Shown one piece after another: positions 1-11,640 of a stretch of DNA of 64,000 bases (position 1 is its first letter; each line of letters starts with the position of its first letter). The notes beneath the pieces are model-generated. The model searched no databases, was not told the origin of the DNA, and saw nothing but the letters and a program-made list of their open reading frames with translations. The DNA comes from Membranipora membranacea (Eukaryota > Bryozoa > Gymnolaemata > Cheilostomatida > Membraniporidae): the NCBI GenBank assembly GCA_914767715.1, contig OU612074.1:8693501-8757500 (forward strand), read 5' to 3'. The translations under genes and the position numbers were made by a program.

Positions 1-256
1 GTTAACTACAATCGGTGTAAATTAATTCTAGTCAACACAAGTACAACAGGAGGCAAATCCCATTTCTAGTCGCAGTGCGATATTTGGTTATAGCTCCCTT
101 TGGATCCTTTGGGTAGGGTTGTCCTTGTGGTTCAAACATCAGTTTTGTCCCTTCATAGATTATTTATAAAAATAGAAAAACTCTTTTCGAACACTCTCAT
201 ACTTTGCAGCCAGCATTGCGGTATTAGCTCTCAAATTTCCATTTGTCTTTTTTCAG

Positions 257-2364
257 GTCTAATCAGGTTGCTCCAAGACAACGATGGTAAGTTCTTCTGA
301 TAAAGTTGATGCTATCAGCTGCCGGCTCACATATCATGGCAAAATTATTATAAAAGGCTCAATTATATAATATGATAATGACTGTTGTAGCGCTGAATAA
401 AATAGCGCACACATTATTTGATATCTACTAGCCATGTCTGGTCTGGAACTGATTTCCATCTGCGCATTTATATTTCTCTCTCTAATTACCGTCACCATTG
501 CTGATTTTCAACCTCCTCCTATTTCTATTTTATTATTCTGCCAGAGTAATCAAGTTCAATTACAGTGGCCTATTGCAATTCAGACCAGCAACCTCCTGAA
601 CTATGCAAATAATGACGTATACCGGTGCCAAAGGGCAGCAACACAATGTTTGATGCTCGGCATTGGTGTTCTGGAACAAATTCACATAATTTATTTTGCC
701 GCAAATTGTGAGTTATTCAAATTTTATATTATAGATGACCTGCTACAGGCTATAAATATGACCATAGCTCATGGTATACTAAAAGAGGTACAGCAAACTA
801 ACATCAAAGTCAACAGACTAACAGAACGCTTTAACTCTGACAATAAGTAATGATTCCTTGTGCAGAACACTTATAATGATTCTGTTGTGATAGCAATATC
901 TCAGGTGCAATACAAGCAAAAGCAACCTTGTTAGCAACAACTTATGCTCACTAGCCCTGGCTTGTATGGATTCGGCCCCTTATTGCCTTTATTCTCCCAT
1001 CCTCCAGCTACTGTAACTCTATGTCAATTCTTCAGTTCTGATTTATAATGGTATATATCATTATATATCTAGGTGGACAAGGTACTGACAATGGTGGATC
1101 TAGCTTTGTGCAGTGGGGGAGAAAGACCTGCTCTAATACTTCTGAGTTAGTATACACCGGTGAGTATTCATTGATTAAGTTCCCGTACATCAATTTCACA
1201 TCGGCTTCAGGAGTTGTCAAATCATGAAAACAGAGTTTGTTTGATTTTGATACGCATCGGTAATTGATCCCTCATTTGATTCTGAATCATGTCGAGGTGG
1301 CGTAGCCGACCCGGAGTGATGAGCATCAAAGCCTGTGACGAATCAGGCCTGGGTCAAATTCCTAACTGCAGTAGACCCTAGGTTGGAGGGTTATTGTCAT
1401 GGAACTGTACATATCCCTTTCAAATCGAAGTAAGTGCGGAAAGTTTTGTCTTTAAACTCCAGGAAAATTGGTGGTAATCGAAACAGTTAATCATCATGAT
1501 AAAGTTTATTGAAACCCAATTAGCTTCCAGTCTTGAAATTGGGTAAAATATTCATTGTTGTTTATATGTTTATTTAGGTTTTGCAGCTGGTCAATACTTT
1601 AATCATTATGGCGGAGCAACAAATGTTATTTGTCTCCCCCTGTCCCCTGAGTACCATAATACTGTGGCTGGAAATACAGGCAACTACATCTATGGTGCTG
1701 AATACGAAACTGGATCAAATATATTTGGACAAACTCTGCAAAACCATAATGTGCCATGCGCCAGATGCTACTCACCCCAAAGAACGACCTCAATCATGAT
1801 TCCGGCAAGGCGATCATGCCCTGATAGCTCTTGGACAAAGGTATGTTTGTTTAGTGTAGTCCTTATTCTAGATGATTTGAGTTTCTTTCTTAAATTTTTC
1901 ATTTCCTCATATTCTTTCTCTACAAAATTGGCAGGAATGCTAAAATTTGTTCAAAAACAAAGAATATCCATATCAATGATAGTTGAGATCAGAATTAATA
2001 TGCCCGCCTGTCCTGCATTGCATTTGACATTCAAATATTTGTTAAACTCATTATGTCACTTTTTTTGTTTACCTTTCAACTAAATATTATTTTTATCAAT
2101 ATTTAGACGATCTACGATTGTCAGGAATTGTCTGTGGTTCTGTCTTTGCAGGAATACGAAGGATATCTTATGTCAGGTCACTACAACCATAGAACAGGTT
2201 TCAACTATGTTTGCGTCGATGAGACACCAGATACAATGCCAGGACTACATGCAGGTGTTGACGGAACCCTGTTTTACTTTGTTCAGGCAAGCTGTGCGTC
2301 TTTGGGCAGATGTCCGGACTACATAGAGGCTGCTGAACTAACCTGTGTGGTCTGCTCAAAGTAG
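257..2364 (+). CDS. Short-chain collagen C4-like secreted protein, gene A (5' partial)
   Basis: Exons at 257-286, 1073-1159, 1578-1840 and 2152-2364 (TAG) all have AG/GT borders. The first two junctions are phase 1 and the third is phase 0, and the frame stays open. The product carries the C-terminal domain of sponge short-chain collagen C4/spongin-like proteins: FVQWGRKTC, FAAGQYFNHYGG, YIYGAEYE, HNVPCARCY, MIPARRSCP, EYEGYLMSG, and the usual ending TCVVCSK. Proteins of this family are secreted matrix or spongin-type collagens. Here the collagen triplets are nearly gone: a short GLIRLLQDNDGGQG segment leads straight into the domain. The N-terminal exon is not found; in-frame sequence upstream of 257 is open back to a TAG at 91-93 but has no ATG. 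Gene A is the paralogue of the C4 gene at 27.4-30.9 kb. The domain call is secure; whether a full product is made is not. Confidence 0.85.
434..850 (+). other. Open reading frame inside the first visible intron of gene A
   Basis: This is an ATG-initiated frame of 138 codons. Its first 23 residues look like a signal peptide (hydrophobic FIFLSLITVTIA, then DFQ). The remainder has no family I recognise. It lies wholly between the exons at 257-286 and 1073-1159 of gene A and has no counterpart that I can see at the same place in the paralogous gene at 27-31 kb. It may be a chance frame, an alternative first exon or a small nested gene. Confidence 0.2.
1291..1420 (+). repeat. tRNA-derived SINE-like sequence
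   Basis: An A-box-like stretch (GGTGGCGTAGCCGACC, from about 1297) is followed about 45 bp later by a B-box-like GGGTCAAATTCC near 1351-1362. The spacing suits a tRNA-derived SINE head. It sits in the intron of gene A between 1159 and 1578. No cloverleaf can be drawn cleanly, so it is not called a tRNA gene. Confidence 0.4.
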
Positions 2365-2675
2365 CCACAACTGTTGACAATCCCGCAAAACCTTTGTAAC
2401 CCTTGAACACATTGCCAAATGACCATGTTGACCGCTCTCATATTTACAACAAAAACCTATAAAAACCCTAACAAGAAATGCAATTGAACTATGAGTAACT
2501 GTAAACCTCACCATAATATTCATCATTCACACAAAATTCTTTCATTCATAATAATTGTAACATGTTGGTAATATGATTTAATATACTCTTCATATGCGTT
2601 GACAAATCTTTTTAGCATAAAAAAATGTTCATACACTTATACATTTATAATTCAGTAAAAGTTGATTTCCTAGCA

Positions 2676-2689
2676 ATTAAATCAATAAA
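2676..2689 (+). promoter_or_regulatory. Poly(A) signals for gene A
   Basis: ATTAAA at 2676-2681 and AATAAA at 2684-2689 lie about 320 bp after the stop of gene A. They are the first canonical poly(A) signals noticed downstream. The cleavage site is not shown by the sequence. Confidence 0.4.
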
Positions 2690-5140
2690 ACTGGATCAGT
2701 GATGAGAACCAAAATATGCCCATTCGTCCTAGTTTGCTGACTGTGAACTGTGTGTACAGAGCGTGTGAGGCATCTATCGGCCCAGGAAATTTTAAAATAT
2801 CCACTGTAATAGAGAGCAACACTTGCTTCACTTATAATGTCTAATAATCCAGACACAAACAGGATACAAACGGTTTTCATAAGTATTTGTTAGGCTAGAA
2901 AACAGCCAATGTCATCGCGCAACTACATGTTATTATTTCCACCGCCGTATTAACGGAACAGCAGACACCAATATTGAACTAAGTGCACAATAAAGCTGAA
3001 GCTGCCGCCGTATTAACCTTTAAAACATGCAACCAACATGTATCGCTCATGCTGAGTCTAGCTGCTTTAACCATTTTATCTACTTTTTTTAGTTATGAGC
3101 GGCCAGTATAAATATGCATGCATGAATTCCGTTCATCAGGGGTTGAATTCACCAAAATCTTTTCCAAATGAAAGTTAAAAATGGTGATACATGGTTCGCA
3201 TAACATCTGGTCTCAATCAAACATCGATTCGCTCCAGTCTAGGGTGTTGTGAGTTAACACTAGTACGGAAAAAAGTAACTTACAAGCATAAACCAGCTGT
3301 GATATCGGTGCTGATTTGATTGTCAGAATTGGCACATTCAGGCTTGGCACACAATGATAAACAGATGTTAGTCTGAATTACTTCTTTTCGATAGATGTAT
3401 GGTTTTTCCACTTCTCTACTGAGCGTTTACACACTATTTTCAAACGATGAGTATTACAATTGTATTAATTGGAAATTGTGCTTTGCCGTCTTGCAAAAAC
3501 AATGATGTGTCACCTAACCTTTATCATCTAGAAGTAGTTAGCATTGTGTAGACCAGTGCGCACATTTTAACCACACCTAATAGATAATTATTTCCAACTG
3601 ATTGTGATACATCATGAGTGCACCCGCATGCGGTAAAAAGATATCCTCCCTCTACTTTTCCATACAATAAAGTAACAGGTTCAAACCTATGTACACAAGA
3701 GGTTACCAGATCTAGTGTTAGCACCAGACATTATTATATTGTATAATACAATACAATACGATACAATACAACTGCCTTTTTATTAGTTTTGAATGTCGCT
3801 TAAAACATCCCTTATACTTAAAATGAACTAGAATTATGAAAATATTGAGCTGCAGAGGTCAAATATATTATTAATCCGGACAGGCTGAGCAAAGAGAGAA
3901 CATCAAAAATCTGCAGTTCATAAAATCACTTGAAACTAAAAGGTCCAAGGAAATATCTGATCAACGTTCATCTCGCTATTTCTGCACATCTACAGCAGAG
4001 AATGGAAGGATTACAATCTCTAGGACTGTAAGAATACGCTACCCTTGTAAGTATGGTGTGATAAAATGTGACCATAAAGTTACGCTGGCCGATGAAACCT
4101 CCTTTTTTATTGGCACCTTCTGATTAGCTGGCACAGTGACAAAACTTGAAATCAGGCAAAATCAGTCAAAATCTTTGAGAATAACTTTAGTCAGATGAAG
4201 AAAGCGTAGAATACTCAATTAAGAAGCTATGAATGGCAATCCTTTCTGATATGTAATGTAACTTTGACTATGTGGTCGCAAAGACCTTGAACTAAGCAAT
4301 CAGAAATAAAACGACATTGGTGTTTGAAAATTAGGTCCGATATGCCGCCCACACCAGCCATTTCTAGGTATGACTTTTCGAATGTGTTATACCAAGGAGT
4401 TAAAGACTCCTTGGTTAAACCAACAATATAACTGGTACCAGCATGTTTTTAACGCTATGGCAACAATAATTATGACACAACATCATCCCTATATTCATTG
4501 TGTAGCTTTCTGTAGGACTGAGCGCCACACCCACAACGCAAGGATTAACGTGCCAGTTAAAAGGCAGTAAGTAGATTACTCTGGTAAGTTAGACTCATGT
4601 TTGGTTATGATTGGTAATCTGAGCACATGAGTTGACCGAAGTCCAAGGTCATAAAAAGGTGACACTCCTATGTGATCCGTAGTACAGCCACATATATTCT
4701 GCATTTCTGTATCGCTGGCTTATGGAAATTATGTGTACATCAACACACTTAAGTTCAAAAGTAAACACCTTATTATTATACAAACATTATATTCTTAAAT
4801 AAATAATTTCTGTTGCTGATAACAAAACCCATGGTGATGCTGGCCACAACTTTCCAATTTCGTTAGCTTTGTTACTGGTTTTAATTTCTAGAGTGTTGTC
4901 AAAAAGTCAAAGAAAATGCAGCAATCCAACAATCTGTCCAACATCATCTTCTTGGCAAGGGGGAAACCCTCTGATAGAATCTGCAATCCTCTGTGTTGAC
5001 CTTCTAAAGAATTGTTGCAGCTCAATTCCACAAGGATTGACACAAAAAACATCATTTCCTTGTAAATATCAGCTCCTAAAATACTTTTTTAGTCTTGCTT
5101 TTAACTGTGAGAAACAAGATTGTAAATGCTCTGGTTAGGG
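2690..5140. other. Intergenic stretch without recognised genes
   Basis: No supported gene was seen between gene A and the RTE-like element. It holds a short ATACA-type pentamer repeat at 3736-3772, a SINE-body-like patch at 3517-3720, and a perfect 10-bp-arm hairpin at 4391-4415. The small open frames here have no family resemblance. Confidence 0.5.
3517..3720 (+). repeat. SINE body resembling the repeat at 47.8-48.1 kb
   Basis: The stretch GCATGCGGTAAAAAGATATCC and the pyrimidine-rich sequence after it (3627-3660) match CATGCAGTGAAAAGATCCCC near 47,951-47,970, which follows a tRNA-like head there. No clear tRNA-like head is visible on the 5' side of this copy, so it is probably a degenerate member of the same family. 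Confidence 0.35.
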
Positions 5141-5254
5141 ATATTTGGGGGGGGGGGGGTGTGAGGAGATTGGGAAAGGGTATCCTCACCAATCCTCACC
5201 TATCTCCGCTCTGTCCTGTTCGGGTAGCGGGTGCCTGCCGGAGGCCTAGCTCTA

Positions 5255-6432
5255 TCAAATTCTCCTTCTAATCCTGTCCTGAGCATCCTCTTCACTGAGG
5301 GAACAGGATTGGAGATCCTTCCTGATTGTATCCTTCCATCTATGCTTTGGGCGTCCCCGATTTCTCTTTCCTTCCACTCTCATCTCATGTACTCTTCTGA
5401 TGTCATCATCTTCCCCTCTTCTGCACACATGCCCAAACCACTGCAATCTTCTTCTTCTCATCAAGTCTAACACACTCATGACATTCGCTTCCTGCCTTAT
5501 ACTTTCGTTGGTTTTGTGCTCCTCAAGACTAATTCCAAGACAGTATCGCAACATTTTCATCTCACATACACTGAATCTTTCAGCAAGATAATCTGTCAAT
5601 GGCCATGTTTCAGCTCCGTACAATAACACCGGGCGTATCACTGTCTTATAGATGAGCACCTTCAACTTCTGAGGGACTTTCCTGTCACACAATACTCCCG
5701 TCAACTCTCTCCAATTATCCCAGGCTCTGCCAATGCGCACTTGTACTTCTGCCTTGCATCCTCCTCCCTGGTGAGTTGGAGACCCAAGGTAATTGAATGT
5801 GGTTCTTTGAGGCAAAGTGGCATGTGCAGGGCCATCATACTCCTTTAATCTGATGTTGTCACTATTGTCTTTTGGGGGTAGGTACTCAGTTTTAGGCCTG
5901 CTGACTTATAGGCCCACATCCTCTAGTCTTCGTCTCCAGTCCTCTAATCTCTCTTACATATTGTCCCGACTCTCATCACATAAGACCAAGCCATCTGCAA
6001 ACAGCATACTCCACGGTGTGTCTTCTCCATTGTCATCCGAGACCGAGATAACATCCATTATAGTTATAAAAAGTAATGGGCTAAGGGTTGAACCTTGGTG
6101 TACTCCAACTTCCACTCTCATCTCTTCTGTCTCTTCTGCATTTGTTACCACTCTTGTTGTTGAGTCCTTGTTCATTCCTTGATGGTGTCAATGTATACTT
6201 CAGGCACATGACGCTTCCTCAGACAATGCCAAATTAGCTCTCTTGGGATGGTATCATACGCCTTTTCCAGGTCAACAAATACCATATGCAGCACCTTGTT
6301 GAGTTCCCTATACTTCTCCTGTAGCATACGTAGGCAAAACATGGGCTCTGTGGTTGATTTGCCTCTCTGAAAACCATATTGGTTGTCTTTAAAGATGGAG
6401 TGCAATTCAGATCCAGCATTAATTGTATACAC
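5255..6432 (-). pseudogene. Reverse transcriptase, C-terminal half (RTE-like)
   Basis: The palm motif [11 protein letters not shown] (first catalytic Asp), then GVHQGSTLSPLLF, then FADGLVLC are visible. The second catalytic pair is broken, FADD to FADG. The frame changes near 6172-6180 and there is a stop after the FADG box (5954). The tail carries the usual FNYLGS, RPVLLYGAETW, MLRYCLG and RRLQWFGHV motifs, then a basic GRPKHRWKD end. Confidence 0.85.
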
Positions 6433-6768
6433 TTGGTAGTCTATCTACAGGGATTTACTTGTGCGGGGAGTAATAATATGGACCAAAATTTTTTTATGAG
6501 ACTTACTTTTTCCAATTTGCTATGCTCAAATTAAATCCTAAAAACTTATGAGATCACGGTAATTACATGGAGCATAGCATGTCTTGTCAAAACAGGTTAC
6601 ATTGAGCCATATTTAATAGTGTAAAGCATGATGATTAATGATATATTGATTTATAATTCATTAGAAAATCAATATTATGCAGTGCACCTGCTTTGACACA
6701 CATTATGACACTGTAATTTAACTATAAACTGAACTGAAAATTATTATATTCATACACTTTTTTACATC

Positions 6769-7069
6769 TAAACAATGCCCTATCAATCAATAATGACTGA
6801 TTTACATTTAGCGATTTTTCTCAGTAAATATATAGTATTTTTGAAAATCATTATAGCTACACATTCCTCAACTATATTTGACTCTGCTGATGTAGTTTTG
6901 AAACTTAATTTTCTTATTTTAGAAGAAAATTAGGTTTCAAAACTACATCAGCAGAGTCAAATATAGTTGAGGAATGTGTAGCTATAATGATTTTCAAAAA
7001 TACTATATATTAACTGAGAAAAATCGCTAAATGTAAATCAGTCATTATTGATTGATAGGGCATTGTTTA
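6769..7069. mobile_element. 301-bp foldback/MITE with TA ends inside the RTE-like element
   Basis: Two arms of about 143 bp (6769-6912 and 6926-7069) are reverse complements with only two mismatches seen, separated by a very short loop. The ends read TAAACAATGCCC and GGGCATTGTTTA, so a TA target duplication with AACAATGCCC termini (Tc1/mariner-like) is possible. It carries no coding frame. Flanking DNA at 6433-6768 and 7070-7100 is also not retrotransposon, so the insertion is probably compound. Confidence 0.8.
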
Positions 7070-7101
7070 TGAGAGTCCTACATATGACATCATATTCTTG
7101 C

Positions 7102-8028
7102 TCATAAATGTAAGCAAATTGTTATGATGTATTTGGCGCCAAATCGGAGCACATGTACATAATCGGAATTGGGTGATCTCTCAATCTGGATAGGGACGGG
7201 AGAAAGTGAATCTGACCCGTACCCCTCTTTAATCTTGACTAACTCTCTTAACCTCGACTCAATAACTCTCTCATAAAGTTTGAGGGGGTGACTGAGGAGC
7301 TTTATACCTCTGTAATTACCACAACTAAGGGGGTCACCCTTCTGCTTGTAAAGTGGGACAATTTTGTTTTTCCGCCACTCATTCGGTATCCCTCGTCTTA
7401 TAGCTTCCCTGAAACATGATGTTATCCATATTGTTCCTGTGTCCTTAAGTTTCTTTATCATTTCTATGGGGAGCTCATCAGGTCCTTTCGCTTTATTCAA
7501 TTTCATCCTTCCTATCTGATTTCCTACTTCATCCTCCGAGGTTTCCTCAACTGGCCCCTGTACTTTCTCCATTGCTCCTATTTCTGGCGTTCTGTTTTTG
7601 GTGTTTAGTAGCTTGTTGAAATGCTCTTTCCATCTTTCTTTGATGTCCTTATCTTCACTCATGATCGTTCCTTGTTCATCTTTGATGAATACTATCCTAT
7701 CTATGTCCTTTGATCTCCTTTGCCTTGTCCGTGCTAACTTACAAATTTTCTTCGGGCCATTTTCTTCTAGATCTTTATACAAATCTTCATAACCTGTCTC
7801 TTTCGCTATTGCACACTTCTCTTTGCTGATCTTATTCAGTCGTTTCATTGTCTCCTTATCTTCATCTGATCTGGGTCTTTTCCAGTCTTTGAAAGCTTCT
7901 TTCTTATTTTTCACGGCCTCTTGGCTTTCTTCGTTCCATCACCATGGTTCCTTCTCTATGTACCTTCCTCCTTTACTGACTCGAAGTGACTCCTTTGCTG
8001 CTTCAATTATTTTCGGGTATGTCTCGTT
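7102..8028 (-). pseudogene. Reverse transcriptase, N-terminal half (RTE-like)
   Basis: The frame continues from the endonuclease after a stop at 8029-8031, and a further TGA replaces a Trp codon near 7949. Recognisable reverse transcriptase motifs include LNKAKGPDELPIEMIKKL, WRKNKIVPLYKQKGD, NYRGIKLLSHPLKLYERVIESRL. Similarity ends around 7230, where the reading becomes unrelated before the inserted hairpin element. Confidence 0.8.
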
Positions 8029-9033
8029 CTATGTGAAATCTCTCACTTCACTTTGTTCTGCCAACATCTCTGTAACCTTGCAATCCAGCTCGTCTCCCTC
8101 TTCCTCTTTGATTTTCCACCAGTTGATTTTTATCGGTCTCTCTCTCACTATCCTTTTCCTCTTTCTGATCTTGTAATACATTACTAAGAGCCTGTGCTGT
8201 GGTGCTATTGGTTCACCTAGGATCACTTTACCATCTTTCACATTGCCAAAGTCTTCTCGTCTTATCATGATGTAATCAATCACTGTCTTGTTAAGGCCTC
8301 TTTTGTCTGTGTAGGCCTTCTCATCCGTTTTGGCAAAGAAAGTATTTGCCAGCGCCAAATCTCTACTTCTTGCGTAATCCATAATCTTTTCTCCCTCGTC
8401 ATTCCTCCTACCTGTTGACTTTCCTCCATTTAAATCACCTGCTAATATCAGTTGTTCTGAGGCTGAAATCCTCGTAGTCACTCCTTCATGTTGGTTCCAG
8501 AATCACTGTTTTTCCTCCTCTTCACATCCTTGTTGGGGCGCATATGCTGTCACAATGTTATACGTCTTTTCGGGTTTTACCAGTTTCATTGTCATGATTC
8601 TGTACGACGCTCTCTCAGTCGCTATCACTCTATCCTGCCACTCTTCACTAAGGCATATCGCCACTCTGTTTCTCGGTCTTCCACCTCCACTATAATATAA
8701 CTTGTACCCATCTCCGATTGTTCTCGCTTTTCCTCCTGATTTACCACCAGTCCATCGCGTCTCTTGCAAGCATAGTATCCTTTTCATCATGTCTGCTACT
8801 TCTCTGCTTTTTCCTGTGAGTGTCCCGATGTTAAGGGATGCCACTCTCAATTTCATTTGCCTCTCTCGTTGCCTTTCCACAGCGTCAAGGCATGTATGCC
8901 GCTGCGCATCGCTTCCGGGGTATGCCCTAGCATTATCTGTCATTCTGATTGATTCCGGCATGATTATTTTGGCGGCATGCTTTATTAAGGACCGGATGCT
9001 CTTCCAGACAGGGAAAGGGTATGCTGAGGTCAA
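8029..9033 (-). pseudogene. Endonuclease domain of the RTE-like element
   Basis: This is an exonuclease-endonuclease-phosphatase type domain that would nick target DNA. Visible motifs are LNIGTLTGK, LQETRW (catalytic Glu), NIVTAYAPQ, LAGDLNG (Asp/Asn pair), VIDYIM and QHRLLV. The final catalytic motif normally reads DHR/SDHR, so the Asp before His is replaced by Gln. A TGA at 8503-8505 interrupts the frame between the TAYAPQ and AGDLNG motifs, and reading resumes in the same frame. The domain is not functional as it stands. Confidence 0.85.
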
Positions 9034-9040
9034 ATAAATT

Positions 9041-10230
9041 CACTTCAAGCAGCTCGTATTGGTGGTAGAGCAATTAATATAACATGATTTTGAGAATCAA
9101 AAACGGAAAGCTATCTAAAGTCTACAGCACCCAGTCTTTCCAGGCGGTCACCAATTCCAGTACCAACTGGGCTCTACGTTGCTTAACTTCAATGAATTGG
9201 TTTGAAGTGTCTGAAAAAAACTGTGATGATTAACTTCCATGTTTCACGTTTTCCCTCTAGACAAATTTAGATGTCCAAGCAATGTAGGCAAGTTTCCTTT
9301 CACAATGAGAAAGTAATTCATATGGAGGCCGCTTGCCATGAGATTTCATTCCAATAAATGACCAGTCTGGTGTTTTGTGTTTAGTGTCTGGTTTGAGTGG
9401 GCGCCATCCCTTCATTTAGTAATTTTGCATGGGTAGGTACTTAGCGGCTGTCACAAGTTTGATGGAAGGTGTTTAATTTTGTGAATAACACCACTACTGA
9501 CAGAAATCTCTGCTCAGCTATGCATGATATGCTTCCTTGAATCAACAGACTCGACCTCTTGAATATGTTACTGAATGCCCACAGTGCTTAAACATTTATT
9601 ATGGATGAAAACATTTTGTATAAGATTTTTTGTGCAGCCAGAACATAATTTTGTTTCGCCCTCTCAATTTGAAAGATTCAGAAACCACGAAAGTGAACTA
9701 TATAGATTAGTTTCTTTTGCCTCTCCTTCTTTGAAGAACTTAAATATCAATTCGCATATCAATGACCTCAACCAATATGCTTACCATCAAAGAAGCACGG
9801 AAGATGTCCTACCGACCTGCAGGAGGAGATCTGTAATGTTCGACCTGGTGCGCAGATAAATCTCTACAAATCGAATCGTCAAAGACAAAAGAACTGAAGA
9901 TGATGATTAGATCAAACTGTCCAAGACTGCTGAACTCTATCTTTACACAACTAAGTTTTTACGTATCCGTAGTCATTTTTCATTGAGAACTTTTATATTT
10001 TTATTTTATGATGGAGCACTCTATTCAACAAGTGTGAATCATTGATCACAAGACTCACCACAATACACAAGAGACTGTCCTTAAATAATAGCAGCTTGTT
10101 TAGTGACCTCAGTTTTATAATGTGTAGGACTGATGAATCGTGGGGGGGGGCGGGCCGTCGGGCGAGGGGCAAAAGTCTGGGGGGCTCAGACTAATGATTC
10201 ATCAAATTGATGGTTTAGCATTGTAGATCA
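9041..10230. other. Intergenic stretch, no recognised gene
   Basis: An open frame at 9575-9859 (94 codons) has no domain, no splice context and no paralogue in the second duplication unit. A G-rich run lies at 10141-10180. No other structure was seen. Confidence 0.4.
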
Positions 10231-10844
10231 CCTGACCCTGACTAGGCACCTCCATAATGCTGTGTTAATGATTAATCAGAGATATTTCATTATCCAGAAG
10301 AAATGCTACTGATCCAACAGAATATCACGTATTGCCATTACTGTATATGCTTAGACCAGTGATCCATTATTACCTACCATGATCTAAAGACGGTTCTGTC
10401 TACAATATGGTCCTGCTTGCCCATCTACAATATTTCATGGCTATCCAAAACTAGAGACCTTACTTATTATGTCATCCCCCCATCGATAAGAGGATAAGTA
10501 TTCTGCCCTTTGCAGCTGTAACGGCCCTGGACTTGGACCGAGTTAGACACCATGGAGCCAAAAATAGGGAGAGTGATGTGCCAAATGGGTATTAGCAGTT
10601 ATTAGGGCAATATCTGATGGATAACTTTTCATAGTGGCCAAGAGTTTTGTCGGAATTTATTCAATGTACTGTATACCCACAATGCAATAGGGTAGTTTCA
10701 CTCTCATAATTTTGCATCACACTGATTGTTTTTGACTAAATTATGGCAGTAGGCTTAGCACCGAAGGTAACCTGGAGAAAAGTTTGTCACAATAAATGTC
10801 CTCCAACAACCACGTCCGATTGCGGATCCCATTATGTTACTCTA

Positions 10845-11115
10845 TTCCCCCAACTTGAATCTGGGCATTTAAAAGCGACATGTGTCAAGCTATATTCCCC
10901 CCCTGACACAAATCTGGGCATTGAAAAGTGACAGGTGTCTAGCTATATTGTTCCCCCCTTTATCTATCTTGACACATGTCACTATTTAGTGCTTGGATTA
11001 GGGTTGGGGGGGATATATCTTGACACCTTTCATTTTTTAGTACCTAGATTCGAGTGGGGGGAATATAGCTTGAGACGGGGGGCGGGAATAGCTTGACATC
11101 TGTCACTTTTTTACT
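10845..11115. repeat. Clustered direct and inverted repeats ending in C/G runs
   Basis: A motif of about 45 bp (AATCTGGGCATT, then A4 GYGACA, GTGTCnAGCTATATT, then a C-run) occurs at about 10,858 and 10,911 in one orientation. It then appears at least twice to three times inverted (ATCTTGACACATGTCACT, GATATATCTTGACACC, AATAGCTTGACATCTGTCAC) to 11,110. No coding potential. Confidence 0.7.
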
Positions 11116-11554
11116 CCCACTCATTCTCCTTTTTTTCATGGTATCTGTGGGACAACAATTCCACCAATTGGTAGGGATATGGCAATGAGAAAATGAGATT
11201 TATAAGGCAGAACTTACTGAAGCCTTTTTGCCATACAAATTACAATACAAAATTGTCAGCCTAGTGTTGCGTGTCTATTCATGTCATTCCATCCTCTAAA
11301 AGTATAGTGTTGTGTGATGCAAAGTTAATTGCTAGGTGTCGCTCTGTAACTGAGTACTTAGCAGCTGACTTGATATTTGATGACCCGTAACCATGACAGC
11401 TGTAATGGGGGATGACCCTTATAGACTTTATGTTCATGTCAATAATTGAAAGTGGTGATTTGGTAACTGAGGTCATACAAATGGTGGTATACTTTCTGAT
11501 AACATGATTCCTTTCAGGTTTTCATAGTTGTTGACATCTTTTTAGCTCTCTCAG

Positions 11555-11640
11555 ACCAGGGATAGAAAAACTCAGGAGCTTGGAATCAAACCCAGGGCGT
11601 CAGCTTGCCCGAGAACTGCGGACTGACTTTATAATATCAA
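11555..11640 (-). repeat. tRNA-like SINE fragment
   Basis: On the minus strand a B-box-like GGGTTTGATTCC lies at about 11,588-11,599, flanked by a GC-rich tRNA-like context. The homologous sequence in copy 2 appears twice, near 33,477 and 33,798. It is too degenerate for a tRNA gene. Confidence 0.35.

Larger units (their letters stand above)
5147..9040 (-). mobile_element. RTE-like non-LTR retrotransposon, decayed
   Basis: On the minus strand the order is apurinic endonuclease (about 9033-8029), reverse transcriptase (about 8028-7102 and 6432-5900) and the C-terminal region (5815-5255), as expected for a single-ORF RTE-like element. The copy is dead. It has in-frame stops near 8503, 8029 and 7949, the polymerase box reads FADG instead of FADD, and about 670 bp of foreign sequence, including a 301-bp hairpin element, splits the reverse transcriptase. 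A G-run (C-run on the element strand) lies just past its 3' end at 5147-5159. Its proteins resemble those often mislabelled 'craniofacial development protein 2-like' in invertebrate genomes. The clade assignment is tentative. Confidence 0.85.

Noticed and set aside
100-300. Complete small protein starting at 100
   Set aside because: Position 100 is TTG, not ATG, and the frame has no ATG after the TAG at 91-93; only its last part (257-286) is a C4-gene exon.
4391-4415. Transcription terminator hairpin
   Set aside because: A bacterial-type terminator makes no sense in this intron-bearing genome; it shares only a short core with the hairpin at 20,606 and is kept as a repeat curiosity.
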